From Smittium culicis (Eukaryota > Kickxellomycota > Harpellomycetes > Harpellales > Legeriomycetaceae): DNA of 29,688 nt. Position 1 is the first letter of the stretch; each line of letters begins with the position of its first letter. The stretch lies in contig LSSN01001862.1 in the NCBI GenBank assembly GCA_001970855.1, forward strand, positions 1 through 29,688. Direction: 5' to 3'. The notes under the pieces are model-generated. The model ran no database searches, was not told the origin of the DNA, and was given only the letters and a program-made list of their open reading frames with translations. Positions 1 through 11,100 of this stretch are shown piece after piece. The position numbers and the translations under genes were made by a program.

Positions 1-528
1 ACGATTCTATCATAGAATAATATAGAGGAGACTTTAAAGTGAATCCCAAGCTTCTACTGCCTGAAATTAAAGACCATGAAGACAAATAGTGGACAAATAC
101 CAGTGCTAGACCTTAATTTCCACGTCGAAGAGCAGAAATTCAAGTTTAAAACACATTTTTAATTGCAGAATATCTCGAAGCAAAGATTATATGACGAACT
201 TTGACCTGAATGATTTATGTAATTATCAACTCACAATTTCTATAGGGAATATCTACGCGTCTACTGGGTTTGAAACTAATTTCAACTCTGAATGCTTTCA
301 CCGGCACTTTTATAGAACCCATTTATACTAAAAAAGACACTGCCCCTAGTAGTGAAAAGGTCAGGTCGAGTCGGATCAATTTAGCAGATTATCTGAAAAA
401 GATGCTAATCGTCGGAGATAGCAAAGAGGTTTGTCAAATGATCATATGCATTGTTCAATCCAATATCAACGGTAATATGCGGTCTAAATCCACAAACTTA
501 TCAATATCACACCTTGGAATAGTATAAA
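1..528 (+). pseudogene. Possible eroded coding sequence, unidentified
   Basis: No intact gene is visible. Short open stretches succeed one another in different + frames. One runs from an ATG at 75 to a TAA just after 160. Another runs from an ATG at 191 for about 47 codons. A third is open from roughly 246 to a TAA at 525-527 (about 90 codons) but has no ATG near its start. The translated stretches have ordinary protein-like composition, and base composition is less AT-rich than the spacer beyond 2589. I recognise no domain. The reading is that frameshifts have broken an old coding sequence, perhaps part of a transposable element. Chance open frames are a real alternative, because such lengths are not rare at this composition. 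Confidence 0.25.
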
Positions 529-1128
529 TACCACGTAAATTATACTGGATATACATCCGATAATGACACGTAACCTTCGAAGAGAGGGAATAAGATTAAT
601 GAGTCATTTAAAAATAACTTATGATTTCTAACGAGCTACATTGAAAATGCATAATCGATGAACATATCCCTGAAGTCTGGGCTCCTCGAGCTTTATTGAC
701 TTCTGGATCTGAATAAATCACTTTATACAGCGATGAAACTAAGGGAGTCGAGATTAACTATGAATAACCAAGATATTCAATGCATATTGTACTCAAAGAT
801 CGATATGCTTATATGAGGAGGCATCAAACTCGAGCTCAAGAAACCCATTTTGGCATAATTTACAAATTTTAAAAAAATATTTGGGAATTATGTCGCAGAA
901 CTTGACAAAAAAACAAATTTATCAAGTCTAAACAAGAGCAAATATGTGTATCAGCGTAAAGGGATTTCACAAAGTATTTTGTGCGCTCATATTAAAGATT
1001 TAAATCGGCCTATCAGTATTTGTGCACTCAGATAACACGATCAAGCTAGCGTAAAAAATTTTTTTTTTGGAGTAACGGATTCCAGAAAGCTGCTAATTAT
1101 ATCTGAAAAATATGAGATCACTGATTGA
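529..1128 (+). pseudogene. Possible decayed ORF with several in-frame stops, unidentified
   Basis: The frame starting at 529 contains about eight stop codons (TAA or TGA) in some 200 codons. At this base composition roughly fifteen would be expected by chance. The stretch from about 861 to 1034 is free of stops for about 58 codons and reads as a Lys/Ser/Asn-rich soluble protein segment. The pattern fits a gene that has picked up nonsense mutations, possibly from a mobile element, but the statistical support is weak. No motif lets me name a family. A run of six A followed by ten T sits at about 1056-1071 inside the region. Confidence 0.25.
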
Positions 1129-1806
1129 AGACAAATACCAGGTCCCAGTTCATAATTTTCCTCTCTGTATTGAATCCAGCAGATTCATCAAGTATGTTGA
1201 CTGACCAAACCGAATGGTTTTTATTCCATGAGATATAAAACATATGAACTCATTAAAAGGCCAGAAAAATGCGCAATTATTGGCTTCTAAGTTATACAAA
1301 AAAGTGAAAACCTAATTCAGCTTGTTTCAGAAACGAAGGCGTTATTCAAGATAAAAATGAGATACAAGCGGTTTGGGTTCAAAATTCCTTACCTCCGCTC
1401 GCTGTTAACGCTAATCTCCCAACTATTCAAGAAGGTCAGACGAGGATGAGAAGTATGAAATTGGTCACACCGATATAGAACTCATTCATGTGGTTTCCGG
1501 ACCTCATGACCCTGAAAACCTCGCATCCATTTATAATCATGAAAAAACGATCATAAAAGTTCCCAAAAGCGGATAGCGACCGCTCTCGAATACAAGCACA
1601 CGATTTTGAAAATATTATGGATAAGCGAAGTCTCTTCAAATTCACAGTTCTCTGTATCTAAGCTATTGGATATATCCCTTAGAACTAAAAAATTTTCTGG
1701 CTTCGATACTGATAAATCATCTCCAAATACACTTTTTTTTCTGGAATATCTCGAACGAGTTATCCACACCCATTTCTTCGCCCGAAATAATCAAATATCT
1801 GGCTGA
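1124..1806 (+). pseudogene. Possible decayed coding region with frameshifts, unidentified
   Basis: Open segments hop between + frames. The frame at 1124 runs to a TAA at 1313 with two internal TGA stops. The frame at 1332 is open for 48 codons to a TAG at 1476. The frame around 1457 is open to a TAG at 1574. The frame at 1572 then stays open for about 28 codons, and the frame at 1606 is open to a TGA at 1804. Successive segments overlap or abut, as expected when small indels break one gene. The longest piece (about 66 codons from an ATG at 1606) has no recognisable domain. Antisense open frames at 1436-1769 are comparable in length, so even the strand is uncertain. Confidence 0.25.
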
Positions 1807-2152
1807 GGTAAAAGCAGTAGAAATTCTAAAAATAGACTCGAAAAAATCCTAAAAATCTTATTTTCTAAGATTATCTGCTAGATCTTCAGTAATAGCTAGG
1901 CAACCAAAGTTGGCTGAATTTATTATAAATTGGATCATAATTAATGAAAATTCGAAAAAACCTTTTAATTGACCAATAATTGATATAAAACCAGTTTTAG
2001 ACCTTTAAGAAATAATTAAAAATTTTAGAAATCGCTAATTCTACCAACTGAAAAAAAATTTTTTTTTGAACTGATAGGATTAATTATAATCAGATAAATA
2101 CGCAGAATCAACAATTTCAGAAGCCGCGCTGATCTAAATCTAGTTTTACTAG

Positions 2153-2175
2153 CTCCAAAAAAAAAAAAATTGGAG
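2153..2175. repeat. Short inverted repeat around an A-tract
   Basis: CTCCAA at 2153-2158 is the exact reverse complement of TTGGAG at 2170-2175, with an uninterrupted A run between them. A T-run followed by GGAG at about 1062-1075, and AGCTCCAAAGAAAA at 27757-27770, resemble one arm of it. Function is unknown; it may be a trace of a mobile-element end or simple sequence drift. Confidence 0.35.
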
Positions 2176-2194
2176 GCCGCACAGTGGAAAATAC

Positions 2195-2588
2195 TTGCGT
2201 TATCAGCTCTCTCACAGATCCAATACTATGAGCGGTAATAGCCTAAAATACTATAAAGAAAATCTTTCTACTAAATTATGTCTAAACACATATGAAAAAA
2301 TCGGTCAATTAACAGTGGGTAGACTTATATGCTTTAAAAAGCATAGCAAAAAACCTCTAGCTGTGAAAAGCATCACTAGAACATCCAATTGATCTGTGGA
2401 TTAATCCTAAACGACCAAAAAAGCATATAGAAAAATATAGAGTAATTGGAGCTGCCTCATATGAAAAAGTCGGAATATCATCTGATCATATAATTGACCA
2501 CGAATTATGGTCGAAATATACCATCTTTGATACACAGCATCGTCTCAAAATAAATTCATCGAATAAATTTACACAATTTGAATCATAA
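2195..2588 (+). pseudogene. Remnant of a Lys-rich protein with one frameshift, unidentified
   Basis: Two open segments lie end to end. The first runs from about 2195 to a TGA at 2390-2392; it begins at a TTG and its first ATG is at 2228. The second, one frame over, is open from 2367 to a TAA at 2586-2588 (73 codons). The second reads as a compact basic protein end containing LWINPKRPKKHIEKYRVIG, with mixed hydrophobic and charged residues. It stops right where the DNA turns extremely AT-rich, which supports it being the end of an old coding unit. The two segments overlap at 2367-2392, consistent with a single indel. I do not recognise the family; a retroelement polyprotein is one possibility. 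Confidence 0.35.
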
Positions 2589-5172
2589 TTCGGAGTAACT
2601 TTACATTTCTCCTCTCCTAATTTATTATGAATTAATATTAGTTCTAAAGAGCTCTATAAATTAAAAAAAAATCAAACAGAGAATTTAGGAAATTTTACTA
2701 ATACCGGAATTTTTTTTTTAGTAACTAAGCAATTTTAATTGAATAGATAGTTTTAAACTTAATTTTTATAAATTAATATTTCTAAATAGTATATTTTTAT
2801 TTTATAATTAAAGCCTCTACTATAATAATTATGAAAATGTTATTATTGAGCAGTAGAAATTATAAATAGATAGATAATATAACTCGAATAAGATAAATAA
2901 TAGAAATTTAGTAAATAAATATAATTTTTTAAGGTAAATGTACAAAAAAGTTCAATAAAGCTCGCAACGATAAATAAAAGCAATTAAAAAGCTATTTTTA
3001 TTTTAATTTTAATTTTTTTCTGTCTCAGAGATTTTATTGATCCGATTTAAAAATATAGCAAAAAATATCAAAAAATATTTAAAAAGTTGAAAAAATATTA
3101 TAAAAAGTATTATTCAACCGAACTCCAACCGCCGCTCTATTAGCTTGATAACCACAGAGAATTGATTCAAGGGATATTTAATTTTAAAATCTAATTTTAT
3201 TTTTATTATCGAACTTTAGTCAAGGCGTGCTTCTATTTAATATAATATAGAAAAATATTTAAATGTAAACAGTAAACAGTAAATACTTAAATTCAATATC
3301 TTTACAACTAGAAACAAAAAATCAATAATACGCGAATGAGAATAAATCTGTTTAATATAATATATTAATTATTAATCACAAATTTAAAAAATTTTGTTCA
3401 TGTAAATAATAAGCATTAAATTATAATCATTTTTTTTACCTATTAATTTCACTTTAAATATAATACTGCTTTCCATTTCAATTCAAAGCATATGCCTAAT
3501 GCTTTGAGAGTAGAAAAATTTTCATACCTTTATTTCATAAATAATTTTTTTTAAAAAAATTAATCAAAAGTAATTATAATATTCATCTTTTTAGGAATAA
3601 ATATACCAATATAATTAAATGCAATTATAATATTTTAGAAGGTATGCCTAATTTTATATTGAATCGAACTAAGAATAACAAAATGTTTATTTAAGAATAA
3701 AATTCTACAGCTATCTAGTTGTAATTAGACATTTTATACGTATAAATTTTATATAATGAAAAGTTAAAATATCTTTGTGTAAAAATAAAACATTGGTTTA
3801 AAAAAATATTTTAATTAAAAAACTAATATTTTCTAGTAAGGCGAAAATTTTTAATCAAATCATACTTAATTTACTAATCTGAGATAGATGTTGGAATGAA
3901 AGATCAAATAAATAATTCGACAATCTAATTTGATTTGAAGTATAGAGATTGAAATAATTCTTTGGAAGCGATGTTATAAATGAAGGTTAAAATCCCATTA
4001 AATCTTATTTATGCTATATAAGCACTATTAAACTGTGCTCAACCATATACAAGTTATAAACTTTTTGTCGAAACATATTCATGTCTTCATTAATTTTCTT
4101 AGGGCAAAAAGTTTATTTAATGTCCTTTATCAATTAATATAGATTTAATAAGCTAGGCAATTTTAAATCATTTTTGAAAAAATTTGAGATTTTTTAAATA
4201 ATGAAATTAATAATATTAGGCAAATATAACTATCTATAATCAATAAAATCAAATGTTTTTAATTGTTTTTATAAATCTAAAGGGTAAAATATTTCCCTTT
4301 TTTTCCGGTTTCTAGAATTTATAAGATTTAAATAGCTTTTTAATTTTTGAAAAAGTAATGTAATGTAGCGTAATTTAAGTTAAATTATAATTTTTCGTAA
4401 ACTTTAGAAGCTTTTTTACAAGGAAAAAAACCTGGATAAGTATGTATATTTATTAGTTATAATTTTTAAATTACTAATGCAGTTAAATTACATTTATTGC
4501 TTTGAATATTAATTATATTTAACTTTAGCTTATGTCAGTATATCATATTTAAAATAGTGCCAAATACTACAAGCCTCAATTTTAATATTATATCATGTAC
4601 TTATTATAAAAAAATTTAATGGTTATAAACTATCTAAATTAAGTTTTCAACTGTAAGATATCAAATTAAATCTCTAAATTGATTTAGGATTACAAGCTAT
4701 TATACGCTAGATGTTTGGACTAAATACAAATGTGTACTAAATAGCAAATAAAAAATCAACCCAATCATTGAGCGATAAAGCTATAATTTATTTTGAATGT
4801 AGAGATCAGAATAAACTGTAAATTAGCAATCGATATAATTGGCTAATATAAAAAATAAATTTTTTATAATAAAATTTTTTTTCAACTACGAAAAAATTTT
4901 CTATATGTTTGTACAAAAATAATTAACTTCATGGCAATATTTTTAGTGTTTTAAAATATTTTCGCTTTATTTTGATAATTTAAATCATCAATCATATTAA
5001 AAAAAATATCTAACTTTAGTTTAATAAAATCATATAATATTATTACATTTTTTTTTAGTAATAATAGAATTTATATAAATACTAACTTGTCGATTATAAA
5101 TACCAAAAATAAAAGTATTCAGCAGGATAAGGACTGCGAAGAAACTTTGAAACCATTCCAAATTCATATAAA
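2589..5172. other. Extremely AT-rich intergenic spacer upstream of MDN1
   Basis: About 2.6 kb with no credible open frame on either strand and no tRNA- or rRNA-like element that I can see. The DNA is dominated by A/T runs and is visibly richer in A+T than the segments on both sides. A small tandem repeat of GTAAACA (two exact copies and one variant) sits at 3265-3285. The promoter and 5' UTR of MDN1 must lie here, but many TATA-like strings occur by composition alone, so I cannot single out a promoter. In the MDN1 frame the last upstream stop is a TAA at 5128-5130. Confidence 0.7.
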
Positions 5173-8100
5173 ATGGATGATAAAACCCCAAACGAAAATT
5201 CGACAGGCAGCTCATTTAGCCTTTTTATAGATTTAGTTGATCCTTTTAGTATAGATTTGCCAAAATCTATCACTCAAGCACTAGAACATATATCAGAATT
5301 TTCTAAAGTAAATGAATTCAGTGATCTAGTTTACGATTCAGTTATTGAAGATCTCAATATATGGATTAAAAATCACATAGAAACTATCTCACGCCCAATT
5401 CAGAACTCAAAAAGTAAAAACAAAGGAAAAAAAAATAAATATGAATCTCGTAAGTTTAAAACAGATGCAGCCGATTCTAGATCCAAAATTCTAAACCTCT
5501 TATCCTCTCTGTTCCTTTTTGAATCACACTACATTTTTAAAAATGGATCTATTTCTAATAAAGTAACAAATTCTGAATACACCCAGGGCTCTCAAGAGAA
5601 TTTACAATGCTTATTTACCTTGATACCAAAAAACACAAATCTCATTCTTAAACTTGCCAATATTTATAGCCCTATTCTTGTAGATTTGATATGCCGTTTA
5701 ATATCCCCAAGCAACAAAGCTTTGATTATGGGAGCAATTTTCCAAAATTCAAATGATCTTCAATGCCTAGCACAGTACGAATTTTATTTAGAGTATACTT
5801 TTGGTGTTCTGGTTGCTTCTTTCCCACAGCTATCCCCAATCATCGAAGAGTTTTTCTCAAAAAGAACATTTAAGTATGATGATTTCAGCTCATTCAGTTC
5901 TACAGGCTTAGAGTTACCAAAAGTTATGTCATTTATTAGACTTCATCAATTCATTATCCCAAATTCAAAGGCTATTGAAAGTCCTAAAAGCGTCAGTCCA
6001 GAGAATATCACTACCAACGGTCACTTTGTTTTCAGCCTTCTTAATAGCGAACATCACTCGCTTAGATTTTTAGCTTGTCAATGTATAGGAATAATATATT
6101 CAATGAACGAGCTTGATTTAAACAAGTTGGAAGAAATTTGGGTGGTAAATTATCACAACTCTACTTTATCAGAAAGAAATGGATATAGGATCACATTAGA
6201 GGATTTGGAAAAAATAAGACTTATTTTCTATAGAAATGAAAGCTATTATATTTCAAACCAAAGCATGGAAATTTTAAACCACAACAAATTATTTAACTCA
6301 GGTACAATTTTTGACAAAATAAAGACTGGCGATAATATGTCTACTGATACTAAAAGCAGAGCTATCTGGCTCACAGAATCTGACATGTGCGAATACGTCG
6401 TAAATGTATATGGTATATTATTACCTCGATTTAAAAAGATACATCAAGAAAATATCAAAAATGCTGATAACGCAACATTTAATAATTCAAGCTTAGTTGG
6501 CACTCAGACTTTTAAAAGCTCTCTTAGAGAATTGGCTTTGGCTATTTCATTACACCAACCAGTTTTGATTTCTGGCGAAAGCGGCTCAGGTAAAACTGTC
6601 TTGGTAGAAGAAGCTACGAGACTAACTGAAAATGAGCTAATTACAATCCACTTGGGTGACCAAACTGATCCTAAAGTCCTTCTAGGTACCTACGTCTCGG
6701 GATCTAAGCAAGGTGATTTTGACTGGCAACCTGGAATATTAACTTTGGCTGTTATAACTGGAAGATGGGTGCTAATAGAAGATATTAACTTGGCATCTTC
6801 TGAAGTTGTAAGTATATTACTACCCCTACTTGAATCTAGAGAACTGTTTATAGCTAGTAGAGGCGAGAGAATAAAAGCTCACAACCATTTTCAGCTTATA
6901 GCTACACAAACTTCCATTTCATCTTTAATTAGCGATTTGAGCCAAAACGATAACTCAGATTATGATCACAAATCTTTTGGAACGTCTGCAATAGACTCTT
7001 CTTACACTATAGGAGATTCTGGAGGTTCTGGAGTAGTATCAAACGGTTGCTGGAACAAAGTAAGTATACTACCTATGTCTCAGATCGAGCTTTCCACCGT
7101 CTCATCATCAAAATATCCAAATTTAAAAGGGGTATGCACAAATTTAGTAGATTATTACTACAAGATCAAGGATGTTACATCAAGCAGAATTTCAATTCCT
7201 TCCACAGACTCCAAAATTGCCATGCCAATTTATAGTGTAAATTCTAGAAAGCTTAATACCCGAGACTTTTTAAAATGGTGTTATCATATCAGCCATCAAT
7301 TATCTAAATCTTCTGTTTACAATGGATCAAGCGATAGATTGCTTAGCAGTACTGATGGTAGATATTTAATTTTTATCGAGGCAATCGATGTATTCATTGG
7401 TTCAGAATCAAATAGCGAAATTTTTGCTTACAAAGCTACTCTTATTGGTTCTATTATTGGTGTTTCTAAAGAAAGAGTATCGTACTATTTATCTAAAAAT
7501 ATCCCCTCTATATCACTTAGCTCGAATGGAATTTCTGTAGGAAGAGCTCTTCTCCCAATGAAAGGAAAGGACAAAAAACTTGATCCAGAATCTTTCCGCA
7601 CAGAAGAAGATTTAATCATTTCTTTACAAAACAAGAGTAGACGACCCTTTGCTTTAACAGATCATGCAAAAAATTTAATGGAAAAAATAGCGCTATCCGT
7701 AGAACTTAATGAACCTGTACTTCTTCCCGGCGAAACTGGTACAGGAAAAACTACAGTTGTTCAATACGTCGCAGATTTGCTAAACCAAAATCTTTCAGTT
7801 GTAAACTTATCCCAACAAAGCGATTCTTCTGATTTACTTGGTGGATTTAGGCCTATAGATACTAGAGCTGTTGCTGTTCCCTTAAAAGAAAGGTTTGATT
7901 TACTTTTTTCAAAAACCTTTTCAACAAAAAGAAACGCAGCATTTATTGATGCTGTGAGATTAGCCTTCTCCAAACAAAATTGGCTTAGACTTGCAAAATT
8001 GTTTGTTGAATCTTCTAAAATGGCAAATCATGCCAACATTAAGAAAAGGAATAAATTAAACGATAAGCTTAAAGATTTAAAAATCAATTCTACTGATCCT

Positions 8101-11100
8101 GAAAACAAAAAACTTAAAACTGATAGCTCATACTTGAAAATAAAATCAGATGAAGCTTCTCTAGAAGCTGAAATACTCGAATTTCAATATATACTGAACT
8201 CATGGGAAGAATTTCAAAGTTTAGCAAATAAATTTTTTGTTCAAGTAGTTGATGGCGATTCTAAATCAATGGTATTTTCATACACTGAAGGAGTCCTTGT
8301 TAAGGCTGTTAAAGAAGGTAACTGGATACTGCTGGATGAAATTAACTTGGCTGCTCCAGAAACTTTAGATAGCTTGAGTGGGTTATTGCAAGATATGAAT
8401 AGCTCTATTTTACTTCACGACCGTGGTGACCTGCAACCGATAAAACGTCATCCAAACTTTAGGTTATTTGCTTGTATGAATCCTGCTACTGATGTAGGGA
8501 AAAAGTCTCTCCCTATGGGGTTAAGAAGTAGATTTAGTGAGTATTTTGTCCACCCCCCTGATAGAAATGATTCTGATCTTATCCATTTAATTCAAAGATA
8601 CCTCATTAAGGTTCTTAACGACTCTAATAAAAAGGTATGTAATAGTATTAAAGATTTTTACAGGGTGGCAAGAAGTTTTGCTGACCAGCGGAAAATTGTT
8701 GACGGAGCACAGCAAAAGCCCAACTACAGCTTAAGAACTCTATCTCGAGCTCTTTCCTTTGCTGTCAAAAACTCGCCGGTTTACTCATTAGACCGCTCTC
8801 TTTATGAAGGATTTTACATGACCTTTGCTACTCAACTTGATATAGACAGTAGAAAATTGCTTGATAAAGAGCTAGTTAAATACTTTTTCTGCAATCAAAA
8901 ACCAACTAGTGTTAAAAAGCTACTATCAAGAGCTCCTCAGTCACCTAAAAATATTTCTGAAAAGTTAGCAACTAACTTGTCTAATAAATCAAATGAAGCC
9001 TATACCTTATTTGGCTCATTTTGGTTAAAATCTGGTATAAGTTTGAGTGATATAAACGTTGAACTAAAAAAGGATGACTCTGATAAATATGTACTCACTG
9101 AATCTGTGCTAGAAAATCTTAATGCATTAGCTAGAGCTGTGATGTGCGGAGAGTACCCAATATTGATACAAGGGCCAACTTCAGCTGGAAAAACAAGTAT
9201 GGTTGAATATTTGGCTAATAAAACTAATCACAAATTTGTCAGAGTAAACAATCATGAGCACACTGATCTCCAAGAGTATATAGGGTCCTATGTCTCAAAG
9301 AATGGAAAACTTGTGTTCCAAGACGGCGTTTTAGTGCAAGCGTTAAGGAACGGACATTGGCTTGTTTTAGATGAACTTAACTTAGCTCCTAGTGACGTTC
9401 TAGAAGCGCTCAATCGTCTGTTAGATGACAATAGAGAACTATTTATACCCGAAACTTCAGAAGTTGTTAAACCACACGATCATTTCCGTCTGTTTGCCAC
9501 CCAAAATCCCGCTGGTTTATATGGTGGTAGAAAACATCTATCACGCGCTTTTAGAAACAGATTTTTAGAGTTACATTTCGAGTCCATGCCTAAAAGTGAG
9601 CTAGATATAGTTCTTACAAAGAGATGTGAAATTGCTCCATCCCATTCAAAAAAACTAGTAGAACTTTTCTCAAAACTATCAGAGCTTAGATCTCAATCTC
9701 GAATGTTTGAAGCTCAAAGCGGTTTTATAACTCTAAGAGACCTCTTTAGGTGGGCTAATCATGGTGCAGTTACTTATCAAGAACTTTCGGAAGTTGGATA
9801 TATGCTTTTAGCTGAAAGAGTAAGAAAGCACTCAGAAAAAAATCAAGTTAAAATAGCATTAGAACAGGTTTTTAAAACCAAAATCAACCCGACTGAGCTA
9901 TACTCTATGGATAAATTGAAATCTCTAGATGATTACAAAAATTTGATGGCAAACAGAGATGTCGCTCCTGATCTTATAGATAACATTGTTTGGACGTATT
10001 CGATGAGAAGGCTTTTTATTCTATGCTCTTTCTGTTTAAGCACAAGCGACCCAATTCTTTTGGTGGGCGAAACTGGGTGCGGTAAAACTACAGTTTGTGA
10101 GCTTTTATCCATTTCCCGAAAATCTAAACTTTATAGTGTTAATTGCCACCAAAATACTGAAACATCTGACCTATTAGGCGGTCAACGCCCAGTACGAAAT
10201 CGCTCTGAATATTATAATAAGGCTTATCAGTCGTCGGTTTTATTTATAGATAATATTAAAAAGATTGATTTTACAAAATTTGTAGACCCTAGTTCGAGTG
10301 AGTATGAGTCATTATCCAAAATCTTTATTGATTCAGCTCTTTATAAACTTTTACAATTTCTAGAAAATTTGGATACCAACATTGACCTTTTGGATATGGT
10401 GTCATCAGACGTCTTAGGTTCAGAGTTTTTCCAGTTGCTTACAAAATTTATTTACCATGATAAAAATCCTATTAGCGATAGTTTTAAGAGTTCAGATTAC
10501 TCTAAAAAAATTTATGAGCTTGCATTAGTTTCTTTAGACAATTATCAGTCTGGGAATGTTCTATTTGAATGGGTCGATGGACCTTTGGTAGATTCTATGA
10601 AATCTGGCTCTCTATTTTTGTTAGATGAAATCTCACTTGCAGACGATTCTGTTCTCGAAAGGCTTAATAGTGTGCTAGAACCCTCAAGAACCTTACTAAT
10701 AGCTGAAAAAAGCGGCGATAATACTAATAAAACAACAAGCGCCGGAGAATACGTCGTGGCTAAGTCCGGTTTTGAGTTTATGGCTACTATGAATCCTGGA
10801 GGAGATTACGGTAAAAGAGAGCTAAGTCCTGCTTTAAGAAACAGATTTGTTGAGCTTTGGGTTCCTAGTGTAACAAATACCTTCGACTTATACCAGATAC
10901 TATCTAAAAGAATGGAAATTATAAATAAGAAATTAAATAACTCCGATCAATCTAAAAATCCATCTGAGATTGCTGCTAAAACCATTATATTGTTTTCACA
11001 ATGGTTTACAAATATCATTAGTCCAGATGTTGCTAATAACATTACTAGCGAGATAGACGCGTATAATTTCGAATTCCCTAAAGACAATAGCCTCTCAGTA

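Noticed and set aside
1436..1769. Minus-strand open frames of about 70 codons each
   Set aside because: They overlap one another and the + strand open patches, and show no domain. They are kept only as a reason for doubt about the strand of the decayed region.
3265..3285. GTAAACA tandem repeat, as a possible satellite or CRISPR-like array
   Set aside because: Only three short units, the last imperfect; it is simple microsatellite-scale repetition in AT-rich spacer.
2589..5172. Search for tRNA, snRNA or rRNA genes in the spacer
   Set aside because: No cloverleaf, box motifs or conserved RNA segments could be recognised in this extremely AT-rich stretch.
5030..5215. 61-codon minus-strand open frame overlapping the MDN1 start
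   Set aside because: It is short, AT-driven, overlaps the start of a certain gene, and shows no domain or upstream signal.
6766..6786. AAA1 Walker B reading ED instead of DE, as a possible inactivating mutation
   Set aside because: As I recall, this order is normal for AAA1 of midasins, so it is a family feature rather than an anomaly.
7060..7065. GTAAGT, a possible 5' splice site inside MDN1 (also at 19655, 20488 and 24464)
   Set aside because: The protein reads coherently through each site (for example WNKVSILPM at the first) and the frame stays open, so no intron is needed.
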